DNA from: Oscillospiraceae bacterium
GTDB lineage: Bacteria; Bacillota; Clostridia; Oscillospirales; Acutalibacteraceae
NCBI GenBank assembly: GCA_910574935.1
Contig: CAJTCU010000001.1
Span: 669,695-733,694 of the forward strand
Length of the DNA: 64,000 bases
Direction: 5' to 3'
In this document: positions 42,623-51,853 of the stretch, in pieces
Layout: each line of letters begins with the position of its first letter
How positions within the stretch are numbered: position 1 is the first letter of the stretch
Program-made: the position numbers and the translations under genes
The notes under the pieces: generated by a model
What the model was told of the DNA's origin: nothing
The model's input: only the letters and a program-made list of their open reading frames with translations
Databases searched by the model: none

Positions 42623-43330
42623 CCTTATTTCCTTCCATCTGAATTTTAAAAATCGCTAAAATCCAGATTGAAAGGTGGGGAACGGCATCCCACGGCAGAA
42701 GGGAGCCTTTCGGCGTATTTCAGCAAAAAACCACAAAAGAAAAACCGCAAAGGTTCTGTGACCTTTAGGATTATGAGTGATACTAATTCTGCTAAGTGGA
42801 GATTCTACTTCTGGTTTCATGGTGAGAAGTAGCGTTGCATGGACAGGGATTTTTTAACTGGCTTCCTACCAATCCCCAATGTGCTATGTTATGCTATGTA
42901 TGGATAAACTCTGCATTGCGTGAGCAGATGGATAACTGCCCGAAAAAGGAATATAAAAAAACCTCCAAACTCTAAAACAGGTCTAGAGAGTGTCTGTTAA
43001 GTCCTTTCGGGCATAGCAATACCGCCCACCATAACACCGTTTTTTATATGGTGGACGAATGCCTTAAAACCTTATGAAATAAAATAGAGCCAACGAATGA
43101 TAACTCTCACTTGTTCATCGGCTCTGCGTCTATGCGTCGGGCTCTGTGATAGTTTATTCATTTTCCCCTACAAACTGGAATTTGAATACCACGATTTTAT
43201 GAGCGTCTATTGCTCACCGTGGGTTTTCAATAAAATCCTCCAAAAGCCTTGAAAACAAAGGATTTTTCACAGTGTGTTCGCCTTATCCCTTTATTCGCTT
43301 CCACACAAGTTTACCCTTACCCTGACTATT
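42623..43330. other. Gene-free region before the mobilizable element
   Basis: About 700 bases without a gene. A hairpin AGAGCC...GGCTCT (43086-43128) with partial internal pairing may end transcription. Otherwise nothing is seen. Confidence 0.45.
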
Positions 43331-43350
43331 CATAAGGGCAAAAGCAAGGG
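43331..43350 (+). repeat. Putative left attachment repeat
   Basis: CATAAGGGCAAAAGCAAGGG, 19 of 20 bases identical to the repeat just after int (50220-50239) and in the same orientation. Confidence 0.5.
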
Positions 43351-43439
43351 CAAGAAAACCTCGCAACAGGATATAACAGTGTGTGGCAATCGGAGAACTG
43401 TGACGTATGTGCGAATATATTATAGCGGAGGATTTCACT

Positions 43440-43817
43440 ATGGACAAGTACATTTTTAACGAGAATAACAGCCTATGGTATGAACTCGTTGGCGACTACT
43501 ATTTCCCCTGTCTGGCTGTACCCGCTGAAGAAAAACAGTCGGTCGGCGTGTGGGGTCAGCGGCACAAGCAGTATCTCAAAGAACACCGTCCAGCCCTGTA
43601 TAACGCCTTGCTGTTGAGCGGCAAGTTGGACGGCTACCTTGCAGACATTGACCAGCAGGCACAGGGAATGATGAACCTAATCGTCCAGCAGATGGCCCAG
43701 GCCCAGGGTATCACCGAGGCGCTGAAATCTACCGACCAAATGGCCTGGGTCGGTATGATGAACAACATCCGAGCAAGTGCGACGGAAATTGTAAACACGG
43801 AAATCATATACTCATAA
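43440..43817 (+). CDS. tnpV: TnpV-like transposon-encoded protein
   Basis: A 125-residue protein. It matches the TnpV pattern from Clostridium transposons and ICEs: a YFPCL entry, VGVWGQRHKQYLKEHRPALYNALLLSGKLDGYLADIDQQAQ and the end DQMAWVGMMNNIRASATEIVNTEIIYS. GCGGAGGA lies 8 nt before the ATG at 43440. The role is unknown, despite the transposition-linked name. Confidence 0.8.
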   Translation: MDKYIFNENNSLWYELVGDYYFPCLAVPAEEKQSVGVWGQRHKQYLKEHRPALYNALLLSGKLDGYLADIDQQAQGMMNLIVQQMAQAQGITEALKSTDQMAWVGMMNNIRASATEIVNTEIIYS

Positions 43818-43904
43818 AGCAAAGTGGCGGCGGGGCAATTCCTCGCCGTCATTTTTGCCAATTTGATATTCTCATTTGCCACGGCGCTTTTTTGCAAAAT
43901 GGTC

Positions 43905-43934
43905 TTGACAGAAAGGACAACACTGTGTTATATT
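43905..43934 (+). promoter_or_regulatory. Promoter and candidate BlaI operator
   Basis: TTGACA (43905-43910), 18-nt spacer, TATATT (43929-43934). The palindrome AACACTGTGTT (43919-43929) lies between the hexamers and resembles the centre of BlaI/MecI operators (TACA-TGTA type). Confidence 0.65.
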
Positions 43935-43977
43935 TTTGCTGTCAACGGTTTGTTATACATCATGGGAGGGTGAATGT

Positions 43978-44361
43978 ATGGTGCAGCAATTATCCGATGC
44001 CGAACTGGAAATTATGAAAATCGTATGGGGGAACCCGGAGGAGGTGACGCTGTTCCCCTATATCATGGATGGGCTGGCGGCCAGGGGCAAGCCGTGTCAG
44101 AAGAATACCCTGATTGTACTTTTGTCGAGGCTGATGAATAAGGGCTTTTTGAGCGCTAAGAAAATTGGCCGCCGCAACGAATATACCACGCTCGTTTCGG
44201 AAACAGAATACCAGACAACGCAGACGAAACATTTTCTGGATAAGATTTATGAGGGAAGCGCAAAGGGGTTGGTTTCCAACTTGATTATGGGCGATCTGCT
44301 GGCAGACGAGGAATATGAGGAATTGAAACGGCTACTGGAGAAAGGAAGATGGCAACAATGA
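43978..44361 (+). CDS. blaI: BlaI/MecI/CopY family repressor
   Basis: A 127-residue repressor with the winged-helix BlaI pattern: LSDAELEIMKIVWGNPEEVTLFPYI, CQKNTLIVLLSRLMNKGFLSAKKIGRRNEYTTLVSETEYQ. The C-terminal dimerisation helix ends ELKRLLEK. GGGAGGGTG precedes ATG 43978. It overlaps the sensor gene by 13 nt, the standard blaI-blaR1 arrangement. No beta-lactamase gene accompanies it here. Confidence 0.92.
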   Translation: MVQQLSDAELEIMKIVWGNPEEVTLFPYIMDGLAARGKPCQKNTLIVLLSRLMNKGFLSAKKIGRRNEYTTLVSETEYQTTQTKHFLDKIYEGSAKGLVSNLIMGDLLADEEYEELKRLLEKGRWQQ

Positions 44362-47192
44362 ACGCAGCTTTGAAAATCTTTCTGTCTATGTCCTTTTCCG
44401 GCAGCTTGCTTATCTTGGCTCTGCTTTTGGGAAAACGGTTTTTGAAAGATAAAATCAGCCGACAATGGCAATATTACATTTGGCTGATTGTTCTTTTACG
44501 GCTGTTGCTCCCGTTCGGGCCGGAAGTAAGCCTGATGGGAAAAGCATATCAGGCTGTCGATCAGGCAATATCCCAGACCGTTCCTTTACCGCCGCAGCAA
44601 AATGCTCCGGGAGACAATCCTGCCCCCGCTGTTGGGGCGGAGCAACACAATGAACCTGTGAATAGTCCTGCTGATGATATAACGACTGCCCACCAATTTC
44701 AAGATATTGGAGTGTTGTTAATCAATCATATCTGGCTGGTGTGGCTGGTGGCCGCGCTGGGTTTTCTGATACGAAAAATAACAATCTATCAGGGCTTTGT
44801 ACGATATATCAAGGCTGGATTAACCCCGGTTTCTGACATTCAGCGGTTAAACGAACTTTCTATTGTCGCGGAGCAATTAGGTATCAAAAAGCCCATTGAA
44901 TTATGTGTCAATCCGCTGGTTTCATCCCCGCTGCTGATTGGATTTTTCCATCCATGTGTTGTACTGCCCAGCGCAGACATTCCCGAAAAGGATTTTCGCT
45001 ATATCGTCCTGCATGAGTTGACGCACTACAAACGGCGGGATATGTTCTATAAATGGCTGGTTCAAATTACCGTCTGCCTACATTGGTTTAATCCGTTGGT
45101 TCATCTTATGAGCCGGGAAATTACAAAGGCGTGTGAATTTTCCTGTGATGAAGCCGTCCTCACTAAACTGGGGAGCGGCAGCGCCCAGGAGTATGGGAAA
45201 ACCCTGCTTGACGCGATGGCGGCGGTTGGGAGATACAAAGAAAATCTCGGAGCCGTCACGTTAAGCGAAAATAAACAGCTATTGAAAGAGAGGTTAGGCG
45301 CTATCATGAAGTTTAAGGAGCCGTCAAAGGCGGTTAAGATTTTGACTATTATGCTGACTTTGTTCTTGGCCGTGGGTGCATCCTTTGTTGGGGTTTATAC
45401 AGCGGGAACCGCTCAAGCCGCCCCTCTCCCCAATACACCATTGGACACCACCGGCAGGCCCTCGCTGTTGCTGGATGTCAGCAGCGCCGCTGTAAATGTG
45501 CTGGCGGCAACGGATAATAAAATTTCGGCTGAATACAATAGCGATGTTTATACAGTCGAAATTAACGAGCAGGGTAACGACTGGAGGGTTTCTGTCTCTT
45601 GCAAGACCAAAACGAACACCAATGATGAAACAATCAAACTGTATATTCCTGATGTTGATTATGGCGATGTGAATTTGAGTGCTGACAGCGGACATTTGAC
45701 TTGCGACCTTATCAGGTCTGGCAATATTGTAGGCAACTTCAATATGGCATCCGTCTTTTTGACCTTGCCAGAGGGTTTCGCTGGCAAGGTGGACGCTACA
45801 GCCAACAGCGGATATTTTCAGCTAATTTCCCAAGACGATTTCAAGAATACCACTACTACGATTACAGATAATGGCAGTTGGGGTGAAATATACTGGCCGA
45901 AGAATTTCAAGGAAAGTGGAAATCTGGCTACTTTTACAGAGGGCACTGGAGCTAATGTAATTCAGGTAACACGGAAAGGCTCTGGCGCAATGGGGATTTA
46001 TACCTCGGATGCATTTGACACATCGAATTTCCCGGATGGCTGGAAAGACCTGTGGCAGGACGAGTGGCAGGGCAAGCCTTGGGAAGATGATTGGTGGCAA
46101 AATACCTGGCAGGAAGATGATACCCCCAATAATCCCGCCGTGTCTGGCAAGCAGCCTGAAAATGCGGACACCGTTTCCACAGACATAGAACGGTACTATG
46201 AGGCTGACAGCTTGCCGCTGTTTGAAATCACTTTTCCCCGGTTGGATGAAAATACGCAAAAGAAATGGCTGGAAAAGTTCTATGCTGATGGAGACTTTGC
46301 GTTTTTCTCTGTTGCTGTACGTCGGCTTGACACAAATTCCGCTTTGTTTGCTGACTTCGCTGAAAAAGCATATGCTGATGAAGAAACGGCGCTTTTCTCT
46401 ACCTTGACGGATTGCATGGATGAAGCCGAGTTGGAGCTTTGGCTGGACAGGGCTTTGGAAGATGGAAACTGGGCGTTTCAATCCATGCTCTATAATAAGC
46501 TAAACCGAGGCGAGGAATTTGACGAGTTGAAAGAGAAACAGGAGAAAGAATGGGCCGAAGCGCAGGCGGCGGAATATCGGGCTGTGGGCGTTACAATGGA
46601 TGGAAAAGATTATTACTATGCGGGGCAGCTTGTCAATATCTTTCTGGATATTCGGCCCAACAAGTCCGTTTACACGTTGAATATGAACCCAAAAGGGACA
46701 GTTAATATCAGAATTGTCCGCGATATAAACAACAAAATCACGGGCGTCGCTTATATGACCGAAGCGGAGGTGACGGAACTGCTGGGGGATATGGACGATG
46801 ACGATGATGACTGGCAGGAAACAGCCGGGGGCAGAATTTGGCATCCCCAGGTTCTTCCTGTCAACCTGGAAACAATGGCCAATGGGGAGATTGTATGGCT
46901 GGGAGAATACACACTGTCCGATGGGGACAGGATTTGGTATGACGTTTCAGCGGAAACAGGGAATGGCTTGCAGGTTGGCTTTGTCAAACCCGGGGATACC
47001 CATTTGAACACGACCTATTATTCTGTGAAGAATTTGCGTCAGGAAGATGAAACACTGGAATGTACTGCAAGTTTCACTGTTAAGCCGCCGGTAAAACCTG
47101 GAACATATAAATTGTTCCTCCGAGCCACAGACGGCGTTTTAGGAAATGTAACAGGCAGTATTTCTATCGGATTTGCGGCAAAAGCATCTTAA
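44349..47192 (+). CDS. BlaR1/MecR1-type M56 sensor metallopeptidase with a long repeat-bearing ectodomain
   Basis: A 947-residue sensor. The N-terminal M56 membrane domain (about 1-330) has TM segments and the zinc motif HELTHYKRRD (about 222-231), with a downstream CEFSCDEAV acid. The last TM is near residues 327-348 and ends AAGTAQAAPL-type. No penicillin-binding domain follows. Instead come a DUF4097-like beta-helical segment (about 370-520), a tryptophan-rich linker (WKDLWQDEWQGKPWEDDWWQ), three degenerate helical units around DENTQKKWLEKFYADGDFAFFS (about 625-715), and a C-terminal beta-domain. The signal sensed is therefore probably not a beta-lactam. Confidence 0.88.
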   Translation: MATMNAALKIFLSMSFSGSLLILALLLGKRFLKDKISRQWQYYIWLIVLLRLLLPFGPEVSLMGKAYQAVDQAISQTVPLPPQQNAPGDNPAPAVGAEQHNEPVNSPADDITTAHQFQDIGVLLINHIWLVWLVAALGFLIRKITIYQGFVRYIKAGLTPVSDIQRLNELSIVAEQLGIKKPIELCVNPLVSSPLLIGFFHPCVVLPSADIPEKDFRYIVLHELTHYKRRDMFYKWLVQITVCLHWFNPLVHLMSREITKACEFSCDEAVLTKLGSGSAQEYGKTLLDAMAAVGRYKENLGAVTLSENKQLLKERLGAIMKFKEPSKAVKILTIMLTLFLAVGASFVGVYTAGTAQAAPLPNTPLDTTGRPSLLLDVSSAAVNVLAATDNKISAEYNSDVYTVEINEQGNDWRVSVSCKTKTNTNDETIKLYIPDVDYGDVNLSADSGHLTCDLIRSGNIVGNFNMASVFLTLPEGFAGKVDATANSGYFQLISQDDFKNTTTTITDNGSWGEIYWPKNFKESGNLATFTEGTGANVIQVTRKGSGAMGIYTSDAFDTSNFPDGWKDLWQDEWQGKPWEDDWWQNTWQEDDTPNNPAVSGKQPENADTVSTDIERYYEADSLPLFEITFPRLDENTQKKWLEKFYADGDFAFFSVAVRRLDTNSALFADFAEKAYADEETALFSTLTDCMDEAELELWLDRALEDGNWAFQSMLYNKLNRGEEFDELKEKQEKEWAEAQAAEYRAVGVTMDGKDYYYAGQLVNIFLDIRPNKSVYTLNMNPKGTVNIRIVRDINNKITGVAYMTEAEVTELLGDMDDDDDDWQETAGGRIWHPQVLPVNLETMANGEIVWLGEYTLSDGDRIWYDVSAETGNGLQVGFVKPGDTHLNTTYYSVKNLRQEDETLECTASFTVKPPVKPGTYKLFLRATDGVLGNVTGSISIGFAAKAS

Positions 47193-47204
47193 CTACCTAT
47201 GTAT

Positions 47205-47234
47205 GCACCGCATGGCCTAATGGCTGTGCGGTGC
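47205..47234. terminator. Hairpin between blaR1 and mobC
   Basis: GCACCGCA (47205-47212) pairs with TGCGGTGC (47227-47234), followed by TTCTT. It separates convergent genes. Confidence 0.65.
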
Positions 47235-47243
47235 TTCTTGCCG

Positions 47244-47561
47244 TCAGTCTTTCGTGTAGGCATCCACGATACGTACTTCCAATTCCCGGTTCCGCTCCAT
47301 CGCCTTGCGGAGTTCCGGCACTTCCAGCAGACCCTTGGCGTTGGCAATAATGAGGATTCGGTTGAGACTGGCCCCCACCCTGCGGACTTCATAAATCAGC
47401 TTCGGCACATCGACGGAAGGGGCCTCCCGGATGGCAGCGCCGCTGATACACTGGCGGATAAACCGCTCACGGGAACCCCGTACCCTGCTGACCTTTTCGT
47501 TGAGGTCAGCCAGTTCCTCATCGGACAGCCAGACGTTGATTCGGTTTGTTCTGCTTCGCAT
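47244..47561 (-). CDS. mobC: MobC-like relaxosome protein
   Basis: A 105-residue protein with the MobC/RHH pattern NRINVWLSDEELADLNEKVSRVRGSRERFIRQCISGAAIREAP...VRRVGASLNRILIIANAKGLLEV. It binds oriT and helps the relaxase nick it. GAAAGGAGAATCCA precedes the ATG. The matching relaxase, usually the next gene downstream, is missing. Confidence 0.88.
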   Translation of the reverse strand: MRSRTNRINVWLSDEELADLNEKVSRVRGSRERFIRQCISGAAIREAPSVDVPKLIYEVRRVGASLNRILIIANAKGLLEVPELRKAMERNRELEVRIVDAYTKD

Positions 47562-47587
47562 TGGATTCTCCTTTCTCCGGGGTCATA

Positions 47588-47640
47588 GGGGTGGAACCCC
47601 TGTCAAGCGGTATTGTGGCCCCACAATACGTTGCTTGCTA
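47588..47640. other. Candidate origin of transfer
   Basis: Just upstream of mobC lie two hairpins: AGGGGT-GGA-ACCCCT (47588-47602) and the palindrome GTATTGTGG-CC-CCACAATAC (47610-47629). GTTGCTTGCTAAG follows. A palindrome beside mobC is the standard oriT layout; the nick site cannot be fixed from sequence alone. Confidence 0.5.
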
Positions 47641-47730
47641 AGACTGTACCACTTCTGCCACGACGTATTTTGCGGGTGCGTCCCCACCGCCCCGGTTGCT
47701 CTTTTCAGCCGGTGAATTTTTGAGGGAAGG

Positions 47731-47946
47731 TCACTCGACCCGGCGGACGTCACCCTCCCGGAGCAGGTTTCGCCCCTGGTTGGCGGCCATAAACCGTTCC
47801 AGCGTGTCCCGCCGGATGATGGCTTTCCGGCCCACCTTCAGCACCGGCAGCTTGCCCCAGTCCACCAGCTTCCGCATGGTGTTGCGCCCAATGCCCGTAC
47901 ATTCGGCGGCTTCCTCGATGGTCAGCCCCATTTTAACTGCGCTCAT
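47731..47946 (-). CDS. xis: Excisionase-like helix-turn-helix protein
   Basis: A 71-residue Tn916-Xis/MerR-like DNA-binding protein: MGLTIEEAAECTGIGRNTMRKLVDWGKLPVLKVGRKAIIRRDTLERFM. The start ATG (47944-47946) has AAAGGGGC upstream. It presumably directs Int toward excision. It is divergent from the XRE gene, giving a shared control region. Confidence 0.88.
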   Translation of the reverse strand: MSAVKMGLTIEEAAECTGIGRNTMRKLVDWGKLPVLKVGRKAIIRRDTLERFMAANQGRNLLREGDVRRVE

Positions 47947-48075
47947 TCTGCACGCCCCTTTCTGTTGCACTCGTTTCGCAACTTCAACACCGTTATTATA
48001 CTTAAGCCGTCGTTGTTTGTCAACTCGTTTTAAGGCGTTTCAAAAAACATTTTTGAAAATATATGAAAAATAGAG

Positions 48076-48104
48076 TTGCAATTCAAATCCGACTGTGTTA
48101 TACT
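48076..48104 (+). promoter_or_regulatory. Promoter of the XRE-int operon
   Basis: TTGCAA (48076-48081), 17-nt spacer, TATACT (48099-48104). Confidence 0.65.
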
Positions 48105-48128
48105 CACACTCGATAGGAGGTGAACTTC

Positions 48129-48803
48129 TTGGATAACGCAGAAATGCTCACTCCAAAAGAGGTCGGCAAACGTATCAAAGAGCGCAGGAATGAAATCGGT
48201 ATCTCTATGCCGGAGCTTGGACGGCGGGTGGGGGTCAACAAGTCCACCATCCAGCGGTATGAAACGGATGGGGTCAATCCCAACCGCAGCATGATTATCA
48301 ACGGCTTGGCGGACGCCCTGCAAACCACCCCGGAATGGCTCACGGGTCTTTCCGAGGAAAAGGAAGTCAAAGACGAGGATGGCCGAACCATCTGCGAGGG
48401 CGAGGTTTTAGACCATCTGAACAGCTTCTTGGACGCTGTAAGCAGGACAGTACAGCCGGAAGTCCAGCGGCGGTTCCTCACGTCCACGCTTTGCCTGCTG
48501 ATCGACCTGTTCTCTATCACCGCCCAGCACTACGGCAGGACGCTGAGCGAAATCGACCGGCTGGCCGGGGATGAAGCCCTCAAAAAATCCATCCAGCAGT
48601 ACACCATCCACGTTGACGACATCATTGTGCCGGTCTATCGCCGGGAGATGGAAACTCCTATCGAGGATATGAAGCGGTTCCTGGACGGGCTGTTACATAT
48701 CTTCGACAAAGGGCGTACCAGAGTCGATACAGTCCATCTGTATAATATCCTGCATGACGCCCAGGTGCGGCTGAACGCCGCCAATGATTCCGTGGCACCT
48801 TGA
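48129..48803 (+). CDS. XRE family regulator of the mobilizable element
   Basis: A 224-residue protein with an N-terminal HTH_3 domain (VGKRIKERRNEIGISMPELGRRVGVNKSTIQRYETDGVNPNRSMIINGLADAL, about 10-60) and a helical C-terminal domain. TTG 48129 is chosen because AGGAGG lies 8 nt upstream; the GTG at 48120 overlaps that site. It probably controls excision through the xis/int region. Confidence 0.85.
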   Translation: MDNAEMLTPKEVGKRIKERRNEIGISMPELGRRVGVNKSTIQRYETDGVNPNRSMIINGLADALQTTPEWLTGLSEEKEVKDEDGRTICEGEVLDHLNSFLDAVSRTVQPEVQRRFLTSTLCLLIDLFSITAQHYGRTLSEIDRLAGDEALKKSIQQYTIHVDDIIVPVYRREMETPIEDMKRFLDGLLHIFDKGRTRVDTVHLYNILHDAQVRLNAANDSVAP

Positions 48804-48898
48804 CAACATAATATGCCGGGAAAACCCGGCAGAAATGATGGAACGCACATCATACGTCACAGGCCCGATTGCCACGGATAGAAAGGAGCATTTCATCT

Positions 48899-50197
48899 AT
48901 GGCAAAAGGTTCTGTACGCAAAAAGGGCAAAAAGTGGTACTACCGCTTCTATGTGGAGGACGAGAGCGGGCGGCAGGTACAGCGGGAGTTCGCCGGGACA
49001 GAGAGCAAATCTGAAACGGAGGCCCTGCTCCGCAAGGCGATGGAGGACTACGAGGCGAAAAAATTCGTGGCAAAGTCCGAGAACACCACCGTGGGGCAGC
49101 TATTGGATATGTGGGTGGAAGAAGAACTGAAGCCCGGAAATCTCAGCAACGGCACCGTGATGGCCTACCAGGGGACGGTCAACCGCATCAAGCAGCACCC
49201 CATCGGAAATCGCAAGCTGAAAAGCGTCACCCCCGACCATCTGCAAGCCTACATCGACCTGCTCAGCTTCGGCGGGACAAACCCGAACGGGACAGCGGCA
49301 AAGGCGCTCAGTAAAGGGTACTTACGGCAGTATTCGGCAGTCCTGCAAGGGGCGTTCCGCTTTGCGGTGTTCCCCAAGCGGCTCATCAGCTTCAACCCCA
49401 TGCAGTATGTGGTCTGGCGAGGGAAGAAAGAGGAATACGAGCTGTTTTCCCAGGAGGACGGGGACGCCCCTGCTGTGCCCACCCTCACCCATGAACAGTT
49501 CCGGGCGTTGGAGGACTTTCTGAAAAAGAAAGACAACCCGGCCCTGCTGCCCATCCAGATCGCCTACTACACCGGGCTTCGCATTGGGGAGGTCTGCGCC
49601 CTCACCTGGCAGGATGTCAACCTGGACGAGCAGTATCTCACCGTGCGGCGCAGCATCCGCTACAACGGGGCAAGGCACAAGACGGAGATCGGGGCCACCA
49701 AGCGGAAGAAAGTCCGTACTGTGGACTTCTGCGACACGCTGGCGGCGATCCTGCGGAGGGCCAAAAAGGAGCAGATCGGGAACCGCCTGCGCTATGGGGA
49801 GCTTTACAGCCTGAACTACTGCACCGAGGTCAGGGAGAAAGACCGGGCCTATTATGAGGTCTACACCCTGCCCAGGACGGCAGGCGTGCCGGAGGGGTAT
49901 AGGGAGCTGTCCTTTGTCTGTCTCCGTCCTGACGGGGCCATTGAAACGCCGGGGACGGTGGGTATCATGTGCCGTCAGGCGAAGAAGAAAGTGCCGGGGC
50001 TGGAGGATTTTCATTTCCATATGCTCAGACACACGTTCACGAGTAACCTCCTGTCCAACGGGGCCGCTCCCAAGGACGTGCAGGAGCTGCTGGGCCATGC
50101 CGATTTCAGTACCACGATGAACATTTACGCCCACGCCACAAGGGAGGCCAAGCGTACCTCCGCACGACTGCTGGATAAGGTGGTCTGCGGGGAGTAA
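48899..50197 (+). CDS. int: Tyrosine recombinase (Tn916-type integrase)
   Basis: A 432-residue site-specific recombinase. An N-terminal AP2-like arm-binding domain ([30 protein letters not shown]) is followed by a core-binding SAM-like domain (about 65-165) and the catalytic domain. Catalytic residues: R in [14 protein letters not shown] in the [10 protein letters not shown] region, H-x-x-R in FHMLRHTF, H in LGHADFS and the nucleophile Y in [16 protein letters not shown] precedes ATG 48899. A strong hairpin and the putative att repeat follow directly. Confidence 0.95.
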   Translation: MAKGSVRKKGKKWYYRFYVEDESGRQVQREFAGTESKSETEALLRKAMEDYEAKKFVAKSENTTVGQLLDMWVEEELKPGNLSNGTVMAYQGTVNRIKQHPIGNRKLKSVTPDHLQAYIDLLSFGGTNPNGTAAKALSKGYLRQYSAVLQGAFRFAVFPKRLISFNPMQYVVWRGKKEEYELFSQEDGDAPAVPTLTHEQFRALEDFLKKKDNPALLPIQIAYYTGLRIGEVCALTWQDVNLDEQYLTVRRSIRYNGARHKTEIGATKRKKVRTVDFCDTLAAILRRAKKEQIGNRLRYGELYSLNYCTEVREKDRAYYEVYTLPRTAGVPEGYRELSFVCLRPDGAIETPGTVGIMCRQAKKKVPGLEDFHFHMLRHTFTSNLLSNGAAPKDVQELLGHADFSTTMNIYAHATREAKRTSARLLDKVVCGE

Positions 50198-50200
50198 AAA

Positions 50201-50244
50201 AATTTCCCTTGTTTCAGCCCATAAGGGCAAAAACAAGGGAAATT
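50201..50244 (+). terminator. Hairpin after int
   Basis: AATTTCCCTTGTTT (50201-50214) pairs perfectly with AAACAAGGGAAATT (50231-50244); the right half contains the att-like repeat. Confidence 0.7.
50220..50239 (+). repeat. Putative right attachment repeat
   Basis: CATAAGGGCAAAAACAAGGG, same orientation as 43331-43350, one mismatch. Confidence 0.5.
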
Positions 50245-50327
50245 ACATAAGGTTTGAACATCTAATCAGCGGAAAGCCTTGATATATCAGGGTTCTAAGG
50301 GGATTTGACGGATAAACTGGAATTTAA

Positions 50328-51812
50328 CTACCCCTTAATTAGTCGTTTAATTTTGGGAAGTATGAAAGTCCCTAACAAATATAAATTACACAGATATACA
50401 AATAGATTTCCAATATACGAATAAAGAGTAAAGCGTCCTTTCATAGCAACCTGTGCTGATAATGTCTTTGTATCAGACTGAAAGTAATCGGTCTGTGCCA
50501 ACACACAGCCCTTAACATTTGAAACAATCGACATTCCGTTATTTGTATGTCTGATTATATTACTTCCATTTTCAACCCCACGCACAATCGCTGTCTTTGC
50601 AGCTAATAATGTCATTTCTTTCCAATCCGAAGCCGGAACAATTAGTATATCTACATTATTTCTTCCTGCCTGCTGTATTTTAGACAAAAATGCCATATCG
50701 GAACATATAAACGGTGCAATTCTACCATATTCTGTATCAAAGATTTTTATCATTCCATCTCCTTTTTGGCACAGTTCTCCGATTGAGCGTCCGTGCTTAA
50801 AATATTCTGATATTAGTTCTCCTTGTGGATTGAATGCTACTGTTTTATTTTCCTTTAAGTCCTCGTAAGGGGTTTTCACCAGTAATGAAACAATCAAATA
50901 AATTTCTTCCTGTTTTGCCATATCCGACGCTCGTTGCAAAAGCATATCTTCATCTTGTTTTAAAACCGCTCCATTCAGTTCCGACCAAAAAACAATCTTT
51001 GCACCAGCTTGTGCTTCCAATTCTGTTTTTAGGAAAAGTTCATCAGCTACTGATGATAGTTTATTCCTTGTATTGGTAATGTTTTCATCAGTAAATGTAT
51101 TGGTATAAAATGTAGAATATATATCTTTATCGTCATTTAGCAGATGTGAAATCGGAACGGTTACTCCAGCGATCCTGACACTTTTATCTGAATTTCCTAC
51201 AAAATGAAACATAACAACTCCATAGACAAATACCAATCCAATTACAGAACCATATACGATAATCTGTTTTCTAATATATTCTTTTTTGCTTTTATTGTTC
51301 CAAATCCATATAACCATTGCCGCCGTCCAATACATTAAAAAGATGATTCCGTAAATTCCTGTTACCGTTACTATTTGTAGCAGATATATATTTTGGTATT
51401 GTGTATAAGCGTCAGACAACCCTCCCAATGCAGGGTATATCAGATAAATGATATACTCTATTGATACCATTATACTTGCAAAAATAATAGTATCTTGAAA
51501 TCTCATTTTTGATTTCGACCAGTAGATATATGGTAAAACTTTCAGAAAAGACAGCAGGATTGCTACTATTATACATATCTTTATATCCATTCCAATGGCT
51601 CTCCAAAACTGGACAATAAAACCAATGGCATATATTGAACTAATTATAAGGTAGATTTTTCGAGTACGATTAAGATAAATCATACATAGAAACAAAATTG
51701 GATAAATCCACGCAAAAATAGGAACACACCATTCTCCGTTGGACATTACATAAATTAGAAAACTTAATATTATGAAAACTGCAAAGTATTTATTTTTAAG
51801 TAAATTTTTCAT
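50328..51812 (-). CDS. Membrane nitrilase-superfamily protein, apolipoprotein N-acyltransferase-like
   Basis: A 494-residue protein. The N-terminal half has six or seven TM segments (about 8-205), the C-terminal half a carbon-nitrogen hydrolase domain (about 215-475), followed by a final TM segment (LFVYLCNLYLLGTFILP). This is the Lnt (CutE) layout. Candidate catalytic residues are E in VFWSELNG, K in SEYFKHGRS and C in PFICSDMAFL, all present. Lnt itself N-acylates lipoproteins; Firmicutes normally lack it, so the acceptor may differ. Start ATG 51812 is preceded by GGGGGC. The DNA is strongly AT-rich. It lies directly after the C45-type gene. Confidence 0.85.
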   Translation of the reverse strand: MKNLLKNKYFAVFIILSFLIYVMSNGEWCVPIFAWIYPILFLCMIYLNRTRKIYLIISSIYAIGFIVQFWRAIGMDIKICIIVAILLSFLKVLPYIYWSKSKMRFQDTIIFASIMVSIEYIIYLIYPALGGLSDAYTQYQNIYLLQIVTVTGIYGIIFLMYWTAAMVIWIWNNKSKKEYIRKQIIVYGSVIGLVFVYGVVMFHFVGNSDKSVRIAGVTVPISHLLNDDKDIYSTFYTNTFTDENITNTRNKLSSVADELFLKTELEAQAGAKIVFWSELNGAVLKQDEDMLLQRASDMAKQEEIYLIVSLLVKTPYEDLKENKTVAFNPQGELISEYFKHGRSIGELCQKGDGMIKIFDTEYGRIAPFICSDMAFLSKIQQAGRNNVDILIVPASDWKEMTLLAAKTAIVRGVENGSNIIRHTNNGMSIVSNVKGCVLAQTDYFQSDTKTLSAQVAMKGRFTLYSYIGNLFVYLCNLYLLGTFILPKIKRLIKG

Positions 51813-51853
51813 ATTTAATTCTGCCCCCAACAAACAAGAAGTTTGCACCAATA

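Larger units (their letters stand above)
43331..50239. mobile_element. Putative 6.9-kb integrative mobilizable element with blaI-blaR1 cargo
   Basis: Bounded by 20-bp direct repeats with one mismatch. The right repeat lies 23 nt after the integrase stop, where att sites of tyrosine-recombinase elements usually are. Contents in order: tnpV, blaI, blaR1, mobC (-), an oriT-like palindrome, xis (-), an XRE regulator and int. There is no relaxase, so transfer would need one in trans. The boundaries are inferred; an empty site has not been seen. Confidence 0.5.
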
